From the NCBI RefSeq assembly GCF_006788895.1, contig NZ_VFRA01000001.1, positions 682,001 through 746,000 on the forward strand: a DNA stretch of 64,000 bases, read 5' to 3'. Positions 9,182-17,171 of the stretch are shown piece by piece. Under the pieces are notes generated by a model. The model was not told where the DNA came from and made no database searches. It saw only the letters and a program-made list of their open reading frames with translations. Numbering within the stretch: position 1 is the first letter of the stretch; every line of letters begins with the position of its first letter. The stretch comes from Rhodoglobus vestalii (GTDB taxonomy: Bacteria; Actinomycetota; Actinomycetes; Actinomycetales; Microbacteriaceae). The translations under genes were made by a program, and so were the position numbers.

Positions 9182-9921
9182 TGACCGACAGTCTGGTGAT
9201 CACCGTTCGGGATGCCGGCATCCGGTTTCGGCTTAATCGTCGTTCTCGCCGCAACTTCAAAGATCTGTTCGCTGGTCGAAAACGTCGTGCCCGTGCCAAC
9301 GAATTCTGGGCTCTGAGACATGTGAACTTTGATGTGACCGCCGGTGAAGCAATTGGTGTCGTCGGACGAAACGGGCAAGGAAAATCAACGCTCCTCAAAC
9401 TTGTGGCCGAGGTCATGCTCGCCGACGAGGGTGAGGTCAACGTCGCCCTCGGAGTGGCCCCGCTCATCGAAATCACGGGGGGCTTTGTTGACGACCTGAC
9501 CGTGCGTGACAATGTGTACCTCACCGCAGGTTTGCATGGAATGACGAAGCGGGAAATTAACGAACGTTTCGATGAGATCATCAGCTTCGCCGAAATAGAA
9601 CGTTTCATCGACACGCCCTACAAGCATCTCTCGAGCGGCATGAAAGTACGCATCGCTTTCGCCGTGATTTCGCGACTCGAAGAGCCCATCATTTTGGTGG
9701 ATGAAGTTCTTGCCGTTGGCGACAAAGCGTTTCGTGAAAAATGTTACCGCCGCATTGAGGAACTACTCCAAGGCGGGCGCACCCTTTTCTTTGTCTCGCA
9801 CAACGAACGCGACCTTCGCCGCTTTTGCAACCGTGGCCTCTACTTTGACAAGGGTGAACTGGTGCTCGATGGGCCCATCGGCGATGTACTGGCTCGTTAC
9901 AACGCGGATTACGGTTCCTGA
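9181..9921 (+). CDS. Polysaccharide/teichoic-acid ABC exporter ATPase (Wzt/TagH type)
   Basis: A 246-residue ATPase starting at GTG with VTDSLVITVRDAGIRFRL, preceded by AAGGAG. Motifs are Walker A GRNGQGKSTLLK (about residues 62-73), a signature YKHLSSGMKVRIAFAV, Walker B PIILVDEVLAVGD and a switch histidine in FFVSHNERD. The EVLAVGD form and the RRSRRNFKDLF stretch before the core are characteristic of KpsT/Wzt/TagH ATPases. There is no C-terminal substrate-binding domain, so it is the short type that does not read the glycan's end cap. It is coupled to the upstream permease. Confidence 0.9.
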   Translation: MTDSLVITVRDAGIRFRLNRRSRRNFKDLFAGRKRRARANEFWALRHVNFDVTAGEAIGVVGRNGQGKSTLLKLVAEVMLADEGEVNVALGVAPLIEITGGFVDDLTVRDNVYLTAGLHGMTKREINERFDEIISFAEIERFIDTPYKHLSSGMKVRIAFAVISRLEEPIILVDEVLAVGDKAFREKCYRRIEELLQGGRTLFFVSHNERDLRRFCNRGLYFDKGELVLDGPIGDVLARYNADYGS

Positions 9922-9974
9922 GCGGCTGCGCGACTCTCGGTGCCACGCCAGAGAGCTCCGGTACGGTTAATGCT

Positions 9975-10784
9975 ATGGCTTCAAGCGAAATGAAAAAGTC
10001 GCACCCCATGGTTGTGCGTGGCATAGACCGCGTGCTCACCGTGCAGCGACCCGTCGTGCTTGCCCACATCCGCAGCATCCGTCGCGGCAAGCCCCAGGCG
10101 ACACCGGATGAAATCATTGCGATCCTGGAGCGTCGCTATCTTGCCGCGGTAACTACCGGGGGCGCCCTCGTTGGCGCGAGCGCGGCCATTCCTGCTGTCG
10201 GCACGGGAACATCCCTCGCCCTTTCCGGTGCAGAAACTGCGGGATTTCTTGAGGCCAGTGCGCTCTTTGCCCAGTCCGTCACCGAAGTTCATGGGATCGT
10301 CGTTGATGACCCCGACCGCGCACGGGCGCTCGTCATGACCATGGTGCTCGGCACCGCCGGCAGCGACCTCGTGAAACAGCTCGCCGCTCAGGCCACCGGC
10401 AGCGGCCTTGGCCGTTCGGCATACTGGGGAGAGACCCTCGCTAAAGGTGTCCCGACGGCACTGGTTGGCCCCATCGCTGACCGCATCAAGCGCACCTTTG
10501 TGAAAAAGTTTGCGGCAGCCCAGGGCACCAATATTGTCGGACGCTTGATGCCGTTTGGGATCGGTGCGGTCATCGGCGGAGGCGGCAACAATATTTTGGG
10601 GCGCCAGATCATCCGCACGGCACGGCAAGGTTTCGGACCAGCGCCGGCCACACTTCCAGCCTGGCTCGAGCCGGTGCTCGTAATCACCGCGCCGAAAGAA
10701 CCCAAGATCAGAAGCGAGCACAGAATTCGCCGCGCACTCACACGAATTCAGCGCTCTCGTCGGCGGCCCGACACAGGCTCGTAG
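9975..10784 (+). CDS. Uncharacterised Ala/Gly-rich membrane-associated protein
   Basis: A 269-residue protein that I do not recognise with certainty. It has a basic N-terminal third (VRGIDRVLTVQRPVVLAHIRSIRRG), a long Gly/Ala-rich hydrophobic centre (TTGGALVGASAAIPAVGTGTSLALSG), further glycine-rich segments (LMPFGIGAVIGGGGNN) and a strongly basic tail. The pattern of glycine-rich hairpins is loosely like EcsC-type proteins, but this is weak. A TACGGT hexamer (9962-9967) lies seven bases before the ATG, so it probably has its own leaderless transcript rather than depending on the exporter operon 53 bases upstream. Confidence 0.6.
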   Translation: MASSEMKKSHPMVVRGIDRVLTVQRPVVLAHIRSIRRGKPQATPDEIIAILERRYLAAVTTGGALVGASAAIPAVGTGTSLALSGAETAGFLEASALFAQSVTEVHGIVVDDPDRARALVMTMVLGTAGSDLVKQLAAQATGSGLGRSAYWGETLAKGVPTALVGPIADRIKRTFVKKFAAAQGTNIVGRLMPFGIGAVIGGGGNNILGRQIIRTARQGFGPAPATLPAWLEPVLVITAPKEPKIRSEHRIRRALTRIQRSRRRPDTGS

Positions 10785-10789
10785 CTCAG

Positions 10790-12130
10790 CTACTCGCTAG
10801 CGGGTGACTCATCGTCGTCATCCTCAAATGGATCACCCTGACTACCGTGGCGATCTCCGATGTGGAGGTGAGCGTGGCGGTGCCACAGCGCAACCAGCGA
10901 GTCAACAGCGTCGTGAAAGCGCGCTGTCGCTGATCCTTGGCTGGTGTCGCCAAAATGACGCTCAGCCCAGAAACCCAATCGTTCCTGAGCGTCCGCGTCG
11001 AATTGCACACGGCTGACGATCGACAGAATGTCGCCCGCTTGCTCGGCGCGCAACCACTCGCACGATCCTAGATAGCCTGCCTCGTCGATGTCTACCAGGG
11101 CCGAAGCCGGTCGAGTAACGATGAGCGGTTTACCCGCCGCGAGCCGGTCATAGACCATGGCCGAAACGTCGGTGATCGCGACATCCGCCGCCACCAACTG
11201 CCACCCCAACTCTTTGCCATCATCATAAATGTGCTGAACCGAGGGATCCGTTTCGTTGGCTTCGGCAATCGCTGCGATGATCGCGATGTTCGCCCGCTTG
11301 TACTCGTCGTCGACAACACCACTTCGCGGATGCGGGCGGTAGATCAGGCGGTGCTTGTCGCTTGAAAGAACAGCTTTTGCCAGAGCAACACCGTGGCTGG
11401 CAATTGACCCGTACGCGGCGGCCTCACGGTCACCCTCCCAGGTGGGGGCATATAACACCACGGTGCGGTCATCGGGTGTGTATGGCAGCTCCCCGGCAAA
11501 GTGGTCGGCCTGCGGACGCCCGATCGCGATAGCGCGCGTCTCAAGATCGAAATTCCACAGCTTGTGACTCAACCGGTCGAGCGCTGCGTCGCCGGCCACA
11601 AAACTGAAGTCATAGGCTTTGAACTGGTTGGTCGTCATGTACATTTTGTCGCTCTCACCATGGTTGATGAAAACGTGCCACATGCGCCCGTAACGAAACA
11701 TTTGAAAGTTTTTGGCGTTCTGGTTGACGTAAAACACGATCTTCAGCGACTGCTCTGACACAAACTGCTCAAGTTCGGACACCCGGCGCAAATACACCGT
11801 CGGAACCGGGGCCTCATCCCAGAGAGCAAGTACCGAACTCGGCGACCGCGCAATGATCGATACCGGGTACCGCTTCGACAGCTCGGCAAGAGGCGCATAC
11901 CACTGGCGCATTTGATAAAGGTTGACTTTGGTATCGGCGAAGTAGACGGCGATGCTCACTGAGCCGGGAGCCGGCATCGGATGCCCCTCACGACGCGTCG
12001 CAATAAGCCGGCGATTGTGGCGTGCACGCAGCATGTCGCGCCCCACTCTGCGTGCGGTTGCGAAGTCTTTCAGTAGAGCCATGGTCTCAATCAAATCAGT
12101 GGAGGGCCGGTGCAGCACACTTCCCACCAC
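10790..12130 (-). CDS. CDP-glycerol glycerophosphotransferase (TagF-like)
   Basis: A 446-residue protein of the glycerophosphotransferase family that builds teichoic-acid-type poly(glycerol/ribitol phosphate) chains at the inner membrane. It shows VFINHGESDK, VVLYAPTWEG, HRLIYRPHPRSG and the ITDVSAMVYDRLAAGKPLI signature, the counterpart of the 'TDYSSxxFD' nucleotide-binding loop of TagF enzymes, with Tyr replaced by Val. The GTG at 12130 is the longest option; an ATG at 12082 (MALLKDFATARRVG) would give 430 residues and cannot be excluded. The C-terminus is very acidic (DPFEDDDDESPASE). Its neighbours, a nucleotidyltransferase and a polymer exporter, fit a glycerol-phosphate-containing wall polymer. 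Confidence 0.82.
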   Translation of the reverse strand: MVGSVLHRPSTDLIETMALLKDFATARRVGRDMLRARHNRRLIATRREGHPMPAPGSVSIAVYFADTKVNLYQMRQWYAPLAELSKRYPVSIIARSPSSVLALWDEAPVPTVYLRRVSELEQFVSEQSLKIVFYVNQNAKNFQMFRYGRMWHVFINHGESDKMYMTTNQFKAYDFSFVAGDAALDRLSHKLWNFDLETRAIAIGRPQADHFAGELPYTPDDRTVVLYAPTWEGDREAAAYGSIASHGVALAKAVLSSDKHRLIYRPHPRSGVVDDEYKRANIAIIAAIAEANETDPSVQHIYDDGKELGWQLVAADVAITDVSAMVYDRLAAGKPLIVTRPASALVDIDEAGYLGSCEWLRAEQAGDILSIVSRVQFDADAQERLGFWAERHFGDTSQGSATARFHDAVDSLVALWHRHAHLHIGDRHGSQGDPFEDDDDESPASE

Positions 12131-12273
12131 ACCGTTACCGAGCCGATGCTGATGCGGTGACGTGAGATTTGGCCGCGGTTTCGATAGTACTCGCCCTCAC
12201 CAACACCGGATTCGGGGGTGCACACTACCCGAATACAGATATTTTTGCAGTGTGAGCAGGTACGGTTGATGAA

Positions 12274-14244
12274 ATGACCGATTCTGATTCAACCGCACCG
12301 TCTGACACTCTCGAGACCGCGATCACTTTTTCCGACCTCGCCCTCAGCGATGCGGTACTGAAAGCGGTTCGTGATATTGGCTACGAGACGCCTTCCGCGA
12401 TCCAAGCCGCTACGATCCCCACTCTTCTCGAGGGCCGCGACGTCGTCGGCCTCGCCCAGACCGGAACCGGTAAAACTGCAGCGTTTGCGCTGCCCATCCT
12501 TTCTCGCCTCGATGTTTCGCAGAGCAAGCCCCAGGCCCTTGTGCTCTCCCCCACCCGCGAACTTGCTTTGCAGGTGTGTGAGGCGTTTGAGAAGTACGCC
12601 ACCCACATGCGCGGCGTTCACGTGCTCCCTGTCTATGGCGGACAAGCGTATGGTGTGCAGCTCTCAGCACTGCGTCGTGGCGTTCACGTTGTCGTTGGCA
12701 CTCCCGGCCGCATCATGGACCATCTGGCCAAGGGCACCCTCGATCTTTCCGAGCTCAAGTATCTGGTTCTCGATGAGGCTGACGAGATGCTGAAGATGGG
12801 CTTCGCCGAAGATGTTGAGACGATCCTTGCCGACACCCCCGAAGACAAGCAGGTGGCGCTGTTTTCGGCGACCATGCCCGCTCAGATTCGTCGCATCTCC
12901 AAGAAGTACCTGCGCGATGCCGAAGAGATCACCGTCAAGTCGCAGACAACCACCTCGGCGAATACGAGCCAGCGCTACCTAATCGTCTCGTACCCGCAGA
13001 AAGTGGATGCCCTCACGCGCATCCTTGAAGTCGAAAACTTTGAGGGCATGATCGTGTTCGTTCGCACCAAGAGCGAGACCGAAAACTTGGCCGAGAAGTT
13101 GCGCGCCAGAGGCTACTCGGCAGCAGCAATCAGTGGCGATGTGGCTCAGGCCCAGCGTGAGCGCACCGTCAACCAGCTCAAGTCGGGCAAGCTCGACATT
13201 CTCGTTGCAACCGATGTTGCTGCTCGTGGACTTGACGTTGATCGCGTCAGCCATGTTGTGAACTTTGATATTCCTGTCGATACGGAGTCATATGTGCACC
13301 GCATTGGCCGCACGGGTCGTGCCGGTCGCAGTGGTTCGGCAATCAGCTTTGTGACCCCGCGCGAACGTCGCCTGCTCACCGCCATTGAGAAGGCGACCCG
13401 CCAGCCGCTCACGCAGATGCAGTTGCCGTCGGTTGAAGACGTCAACTCCACCCGACTCACTCGTTTCGATGACGCAATCACTGAGGCCCTCAACCAGCAG
13501 GCGCGCATCACTGCATTCCGCGACATCATCGCTCACTATGTTGAACACCACGACGTGCCCGATGCGGATGTTGCTGCCGCACTTGCCGTTGTGGCTCAGG
13601 GTGACACTCCCCTGCTGCTGACCGCCGAAGAGGAACGCGCTCAGCGTTTCAGCGAGCGCGAGGACCGCGGCACGCGCAGCGATCGTCCGGAACGTGGCGG
13701 CGATCGCGGTGGAGATCGTGGCGGAGATCGCGGTGACCGACCAGAGCGTCGCCCGCGTTCCACGAAGCCCATGACCGCGTACCGCATCGAGGTGGGTAAG
13801 CGTCAACGCGTTGAGCCTCGCCAGATTGTGGGCGCCCTCGCCAATGAGGGTGGACTCAGTCGGGAAGATTTTGGTCACATCCAGATTCGTCCCGACTTCT
13901 CGCTCGTCGAATTGCCCGCAGACATGTCGAAGGATGTGCTAGAAAAACTGCGCGACACCCGCATCAGTGGCAAGTTGATCGAAATTAGCCCTGACCGCAA
14001 AGCAAACGGCGGCGGAGCGCGCAGCGCGGCCGGAAAGTACCCGAGCCGGGACCGTTCTTTTGAAGGTGGCGCTCGTGCCAACCGCGAACGCGAGGCGTCG
14101 CGCGGCTACAACAAGCATGATTCAGGCACTCGTGACGAGGGCCCCCGGGACAGCGGCAACAGTGATGCTGGCAACCGTGATGCGGGCAGCCGTGTTGTTG
14201 GCAACCGTTATGAAGATCGCCCCACCCGCAAGCCGCGCAGCTAG
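12274..14244 (+). CDS. deaD: DEAD-box ATP-dependent RNA helicase (DeaD/CshA type)
   Basis: A 656-residue RNA helicase. It has Q motif (TFSDLALSDAVLKAVRDIGYETPSAIQ, starting near residue 18), Walker A AQTGTGKT, PTRELALQ, GTPGRIMD, DEAD (VLDEADEML), SAT (LFSATMPA) and motif VI HRIGRTGRAGR. A central Arg/Gly/Asp-rich spacer (RGGDRGGDRGGDRGDRPERR) separates it from a DbpA-like RNA-binding domain (AYRIEVGKRQRVEPRQIVGAL...), followed by a second low-complexity Arg/Gly/Asp tail. Such proteins act in ribosome assembly and RNA decay, often in the cold. A TACGGT hexamer (12261-12266) lies seven bases before the ATG, indicating a leaderless message. A second DEAD-box gene ends the window. Confidence 0.93.
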   Translation: MTDSDSTAPSDTLETAITFSDLALSDAVLKAVRDIGYETPSAIQAATIPTLLEGRDVVGLAQTGTGKTAAFALPILSRLDVSQSKPQALVLSPTRELALQVCEAFEKYATHMRGVHVLPVYGGQAYGVQLSALRRGVHVVVGTPGRIMDHLAKGTLDLSELKYLVLDEADEMLKMGFAEDVETILADTPEDKQVALFSATMPAQIRRISKKYLRDAEEITVKSQTTTSANTSQRYLIVSYPQKVDALTRILEVENFEGMIVFVRTKSETENLAEKLRARGYSAAAISGDVAQAQRERTVNQLKSGKLDILVATDVAARGLDVDRVSHVVNFDIPVDTESYVHRIGRTGRAGRSGSAISFVTPRERRLLTAIEKATRQPLTQMQLPSVEDVNSTRLTRFDDAITEALNQQARITAFRDIIAHYVEHHDVPDADVAAALAVVAQGDTPLLLTAEEERAQRFSEREDRGTRSDRPERGGDRGGDRGGDRGDRPERRPRSTKPMTAYRIEVGKRQRVEPRQIVGALANEGGLSREDFGHIQIRPDFSLVELPADMSKDVLEKLRDTRISGKLIEISPDRKANGGGARSAAGKYPSRDRSFEGGARANREREASRGYNKHDSGTRDEGPRDSGNSDAGNRDAGSRVVGNRYEDRPTRKPRS

Positions 14245-14323
14245 TTGCTTCACCACCTCAGCGGCAGTCTCATCACGGAAATGTGAGGGTGGCTGCTGAG
14301 TCAGTTAAACGCCGCTGGCGAAT

Positions 14324-15190
14324 TTAGATCACGGGAGGGCGGCCGGCGCGCGCCATCCGTCGGACGGTCTCCCAGCCCATGCTGCGGCGGCCTCCCGGGT
14401 TCTCTCGCCAGCCCGCAAACCAGCCACCCCACCAGGCGCGCATGCCGACGGGGTTGCGGGCTGATCTCACGATCTGAATTGCTGTCCAGCTCGCAACGTA
14501 GGCCGGTACGAGCAGCACGGGCAGGTTGCGTTTGGCCAACCAGATGCGGTTGCGGGCGTTGAGTCGGTAGTAGTAGCTGTGTCGCGCAGGATCGATGGCC
14601 GGATGATTGGCAACCAAATCTCCGGCATACCAGGCGCGTTTTCCGGCGCCCCAGACGCGCCAAGCTAGTTCTATGCCTTCGTGGGCATAGAAGTAGGGGT
14701 CACCCCATCCACCGATCTCATCGAACAGCTGGCGAGGGATCAGCACGGCGCCCTCCCAGACGGAGAAAACTGCACTCGGGTGCTCGGGGTTACCTTTGCG
14801 GATGCGGGGGGTCCACCGGCGCGGGTTCTCTTTGCCCTCGGCGTCTTCGACGCGCGGCTGCAGGAGCCCGATCGTGGGGTCGGCTACGAACTTCGCGACA
14901 GCGTCACTGAGGAAGGTGGGTGACGGGATGCTGGCGTCATCATCGAGGAAGAATATCCAGTCGCCGTGGACGTGCTCGACACCACGATTGCGGCCTGCGG
15001 GGATGCCGAGGTTGGCGGGCAGGTGCAGGCCGCGGACGCCGTCCAGAAGGCCTGTGGGCTCCCAGCCGTTGCCAACGACCACGATATCGAGCTCTACCCC
15101 TTGCTGGTCGTTCAGCGACCTCAGTCCGCGCGCCAGATCTTGGGGGCGTTTGCCCTGGGTGAGGCACACGACGCCGATGCGATGGGTCAT
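14324..15190 (-). CDS. Glycosyltransferase family 2
   Basis: A 288-residue GT-A fold enzyme, start MTHRIGVVCLTQGKRPQDLARGL. It has the nucleotide-sugar site VVGNGWEP, LGIPAGRNRGVEH, the metal-binding FFLDDDASIP (DxD region, about residues 79-85) and an acceptor-side EGAVLIPRQLFDEIGGWGDPYFYAHEGIELAWRVWGAG. This resembles rhamnosyl/galactofuranosyl-type transferases. The ATG overlaps the stop of the CDP-alcohol phosphotransferase gene by four bases (ATGA), so they are translationally coupled. Near residue 215 a hydrophobic stretch (LPVLLVPAYVASWTAIQIV) may anchor it to the membrane. Acceptor and sugar are unknown. Confidence 0.88.
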   Translation of the reverse strand: MTHRIGVVCLTQGKRPQDLARGLRSLNDQQGVELDIVVVGNGWEPTGLLDGVRGLHLPANLGIPAGRNRGVEHVHGDWIFFLDDDASIPSPTFLSDAVAKFVADPTIGLLQPRVEDAEGKENPRRWTPRIRKGNPEHPSAVFSVWEGAVLIPRQLFDEIGGWGDPYFYAHEGIELAWRVWGAGKRAWYAGDLVANHPAIDPARHSYYYRLNARNRIWLAKRNLPVLLVPAYVASWTAIQIVRSARNPVGMRAWWGGWFAGWRENPGGRRSMGWETVRRMARAGRPPVI

Positions 15191-16005
15191 GAACGGACGC
15201 GCTTGGATGCCATGATTGCCACAAAGTGGCCGATTAGCGCGAGAGCTGCTAACGGCAGCAGGATCAGCAGCACTGTGCGTTCGGCGGCCAGTGCGGGCAC
15301 GAAGAGTGCCACAATCGCGGTCGCGAAGGCGATCATGGTGAGCTCTACCGAGTGATAGAGCCGGTGGAATGGTACGAATCGGGCCACCCGGCGGAGCTTG
15401 GCGACAACACTGTGGCTCGGTTCGGCTTCCCCCTTATGGTCGCTGAGTTTATCGAGGCCGGCATTTGCACGGGCAACATGCACCATGTCATTGAGTGCTT
15501 TGTTCAGCACAATCAGGAGGGCGAGGGCCAAACCGGCGGTGGTCCAGGCGAAGTCGGCAGGAAAGTCGAGAGGCCATCCTGCGGCCCGGATGCCGAGGGC
15601 GACCGGGATGAGTGCTTCTGTTGTGTAGTGCCCGACTTTGTCGAGGAACACCCCGGCCGGGGAGCGGGTGTTGCGCCAGCGGGCAACTTCGCCGTCGCTG
15701 CAGTCGACGAGCATTTGGAGTTGTCCCAGAATGAGCGCGAGGGCAGCTCCGGTCATTCCGGGGATTAGCAGCGCTGCCGCGGTGAGCCACCCGGTGAGAA
15801 TCATGAGCCCTGTTACGCCGTTGGCGCTAATCGAGGTCTTCAGTAGTACCCAGGTGATGTAGGGCGAGATGTCGCGCAGGTAGAGCGAGGCTGTCCAGTG
15901 TTCGGCGTTGGCGCGCATCCGCACCTCTGGTGGTTGGGTAACTTCGCGGAGTTGCGCGATGCTCTGCGGGCGGGCTGAGGGGTCTGCTGGTGTGTGGGTA
16001 GACAC
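15187..16005 (-). CDS. CDP-alcohol phosphatidyltransferase family enzyme with D4-to-His motif
   Basis: A 272-residue multi-spanning membrane enzyme. The family motif DxxDGxxARx8Gx3Dx3D is present as DCSDGEVAR...GVFLDKVGH, so three of the four metal/catalytic aspartates are kept but the last, thought to act as the general base, is His. The frame is open to 16104, but GTG at 16005 (VSTHTPADPSARPQ) is preceded by GGAAGG and lies only four bases after the upstream glycosyltransferase's stop. Enzymes of this family transfer a phospho-alcohol from a CDP-linked donor to a second alcohol. Lying between two glycosyltransferases, it may add a phosphate-linked head group to a surface glycan or glycolipid. 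The substrate is not known. Confidence 0.85.
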   Translation of the reverse strand: MSTHTPADPSARPQSIAQLREVTQPPEVRMRANAEHWTASLYLRDISPYITWVLLKTSISANGVTGLMILTGWLTAAALLIPGMTGAALALILGQLQMLVDCSDGEVARWRNTRSPAGVFLDKVGHYTTEALIPVALGIRAAGWPLDFPADFAWTTAGLALALLIVLNKALNDMVHVARANAGLDKLSDHKGEAEPSHSVVAKLRRVARFVPFHRLYHSVELTMIAFATAIVALFVPALAAERTVLLILLPLAALALIGHFVAIMASKRVRS

Positions 16006-16009
16006 GCGG

Positions 16010-17038
16010 TTACCTTCCCGTCTGCGCAGTGATGTTTTTGGTGAGGGTGAGGAATCCGAGGATGAAACCTGTGCCCCATCCGAAGTGGATGCACGGCAGC
16101 ACAACCAGATACCAGACGCCTGATCGTAGCCCCTCTTTGGCGGCCGTAATGCTTGAGGCGACGATTACGAAGAGTGTGTAGGTTGCTGGCGCGATGTACG
16201 CGAGACTCAGCCAGGTTGCGCTGGTTGCGCTGCCGATGATGCCCAGTAGGAGTCCGGCGACGATGCCGAGTACGGCGATTGGTGGCACAAAGTAGCGCAG
16301 TGAGTTTGCTGTGCCGAAGCGTCGCGCGAGTTCTCCGCGCCAGATTCCTGTGGCAACGAATTGCCGAATGAGTTTGCGTAGGCTCGAGCGCGGGCGGTAG
16401 ACGACTTGGAGTTTGGGGGTGAACCAGACGGTGCCGCCCGTGGCACGGAGTCGTCGGTTGAGTTCCCAGTCTTGGCCACGCTTGATGTCTTCGTCGAAGA
16501 GTCCAACTTCGGTGAGGCGGTCGCGTTGGAAGACTCCGAGGTAGGCGGTTTCTGCGGGGCCTTCTTTGCCGCCGGTGTGGTGTTGGGTGCCGCCGAGGCC
16601 TTCCGGTGATCCGTAGGCGTGGGCGACGGCACGTTCGAAGGGGGTGCGGCCTTCGGCTTTCATGATGCCGCCGACGTTGTCGGCTCCGGTGCGTTCGAGT
16701 GTTTCGACGGCGATGCGGGTGTAGTTGGTGGGTAGTACCGAGTGGGCGTCGACGCGAACGATGATGGGGTGGGTCGAGGCGCGGATGGCGGCGTTCAGCC
16801 CGCCCGGGGTGGAGCCAAGTTCGTTGGGGATGTGTCGGATGCGCGAGTCGAGGCGTGCCATTTCATCGATGATGGCGTTGGTGCCATCGATGCTGGGGCC
16901 GAGCGCGAGCACGATTTCGAAGGGTCCTTCGTAGTCTTGCGCTGTGAGGCTGTCGACGGCTGCCTCGATGTGTTCGACTTCGTTGAGCACAGGCATCACG
17001 TACGACACACCGGTGAGGGCTGGAGCCTTCTTTGCCAT
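16010..17038 (-). CDS. Membrane-anchored glycosyltransferase family 2
   Basis: About 342 residues, MAKKAPALTGVSYVMPVLNEVEHIEAAVDSL. It shows the GT2 N-terminus, PGGLNAAIRAS, VRVDAHSVLP (DxD-equivalent DAH, about residues 96-98), and an acceptor loop with RGQDWELNRRLRATGG (E/QxxRW-like region). It ends in three or four membrane spans (VPPIAVLGIVAGLLLGIIGSA, LSLAYIAPATYTLFVIVASSI, WYLVVLPCIHFGWGTGFILGF). The ATG at 17038 was preferred over an upstream start at 17125 because it gives the usual start. It is the first gene of a three-gene glycosyltransferase / CDP-alcohol transferase / glycosyltransferase operon. This membrane GT2 type resembles ExoA-like succinoglycan glucosyltransferases; the substrate is unknown. 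Confidence 0.88.
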   Translation of the reverse strand: MAKKAPALTGVSYVMPVLNEVEHIEAAVDSLTAQDYEGPFEIVLALGPSIDGTNAIIDEMARLDSRIRHIPNELGSTPGGLNAAIRASTHPIIVRVDAHSVLPTNYTRIAVETLERTGADNVGGIMKAEGRTPFERAVAHAYGSPEGLGGTQHHTGGKEGPAETAYLGVFQRDRLTEVGLFDEDIKRGQDWELNRRLRATGGTVWFTPKLQVVYRPRSSLRKLIRQFVATGIWRGELARRFGTANSLRYFVPPIAVLGIVAGLLLGIIGSATSATWLSLAYIAPATYTLFVIVASSITAAKEGLRSGVWYLVVLPCIHFGWGTGFILGFLTLTKNITAQTGR

Positions 17039-17111
17039 GTGTTCCAATACGTCGGGCTGGGTGGTCGGTTGAGCATATCGCGTTGGGGCACGATCTCGCG
17101 GTTTACACACG

Positions 17112-17153
17112 TCTGCGGCGTGCACGAGCTTGGGGGCTTGTGCACGCCGCAGA
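17112..17153 (-). terminator. Long hairpin downstream of htrA
   Basis: An 18-base arm TCTGCGGCGTGCACGAGC pairs with a matching arm 17136-17153 (one G/T position) around a six-base loop. It lies about 18 bases beyond the htrA stop on the minus strand and just upstream of the next operon. It lacks a strong T-run, as is common in high-GC actinobacteria. Confidence 0.7.
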
Positions 17154-17171
17154 GTGAGTGGTGCAGGTGTG

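Noticed and set aside
17112..17153. A recombination or attachment site
   Set aside because: The perfect inverted arms with a six-base loop just after a stop codon are better explained as a transcription terminator; no integrase or second copy was seen.
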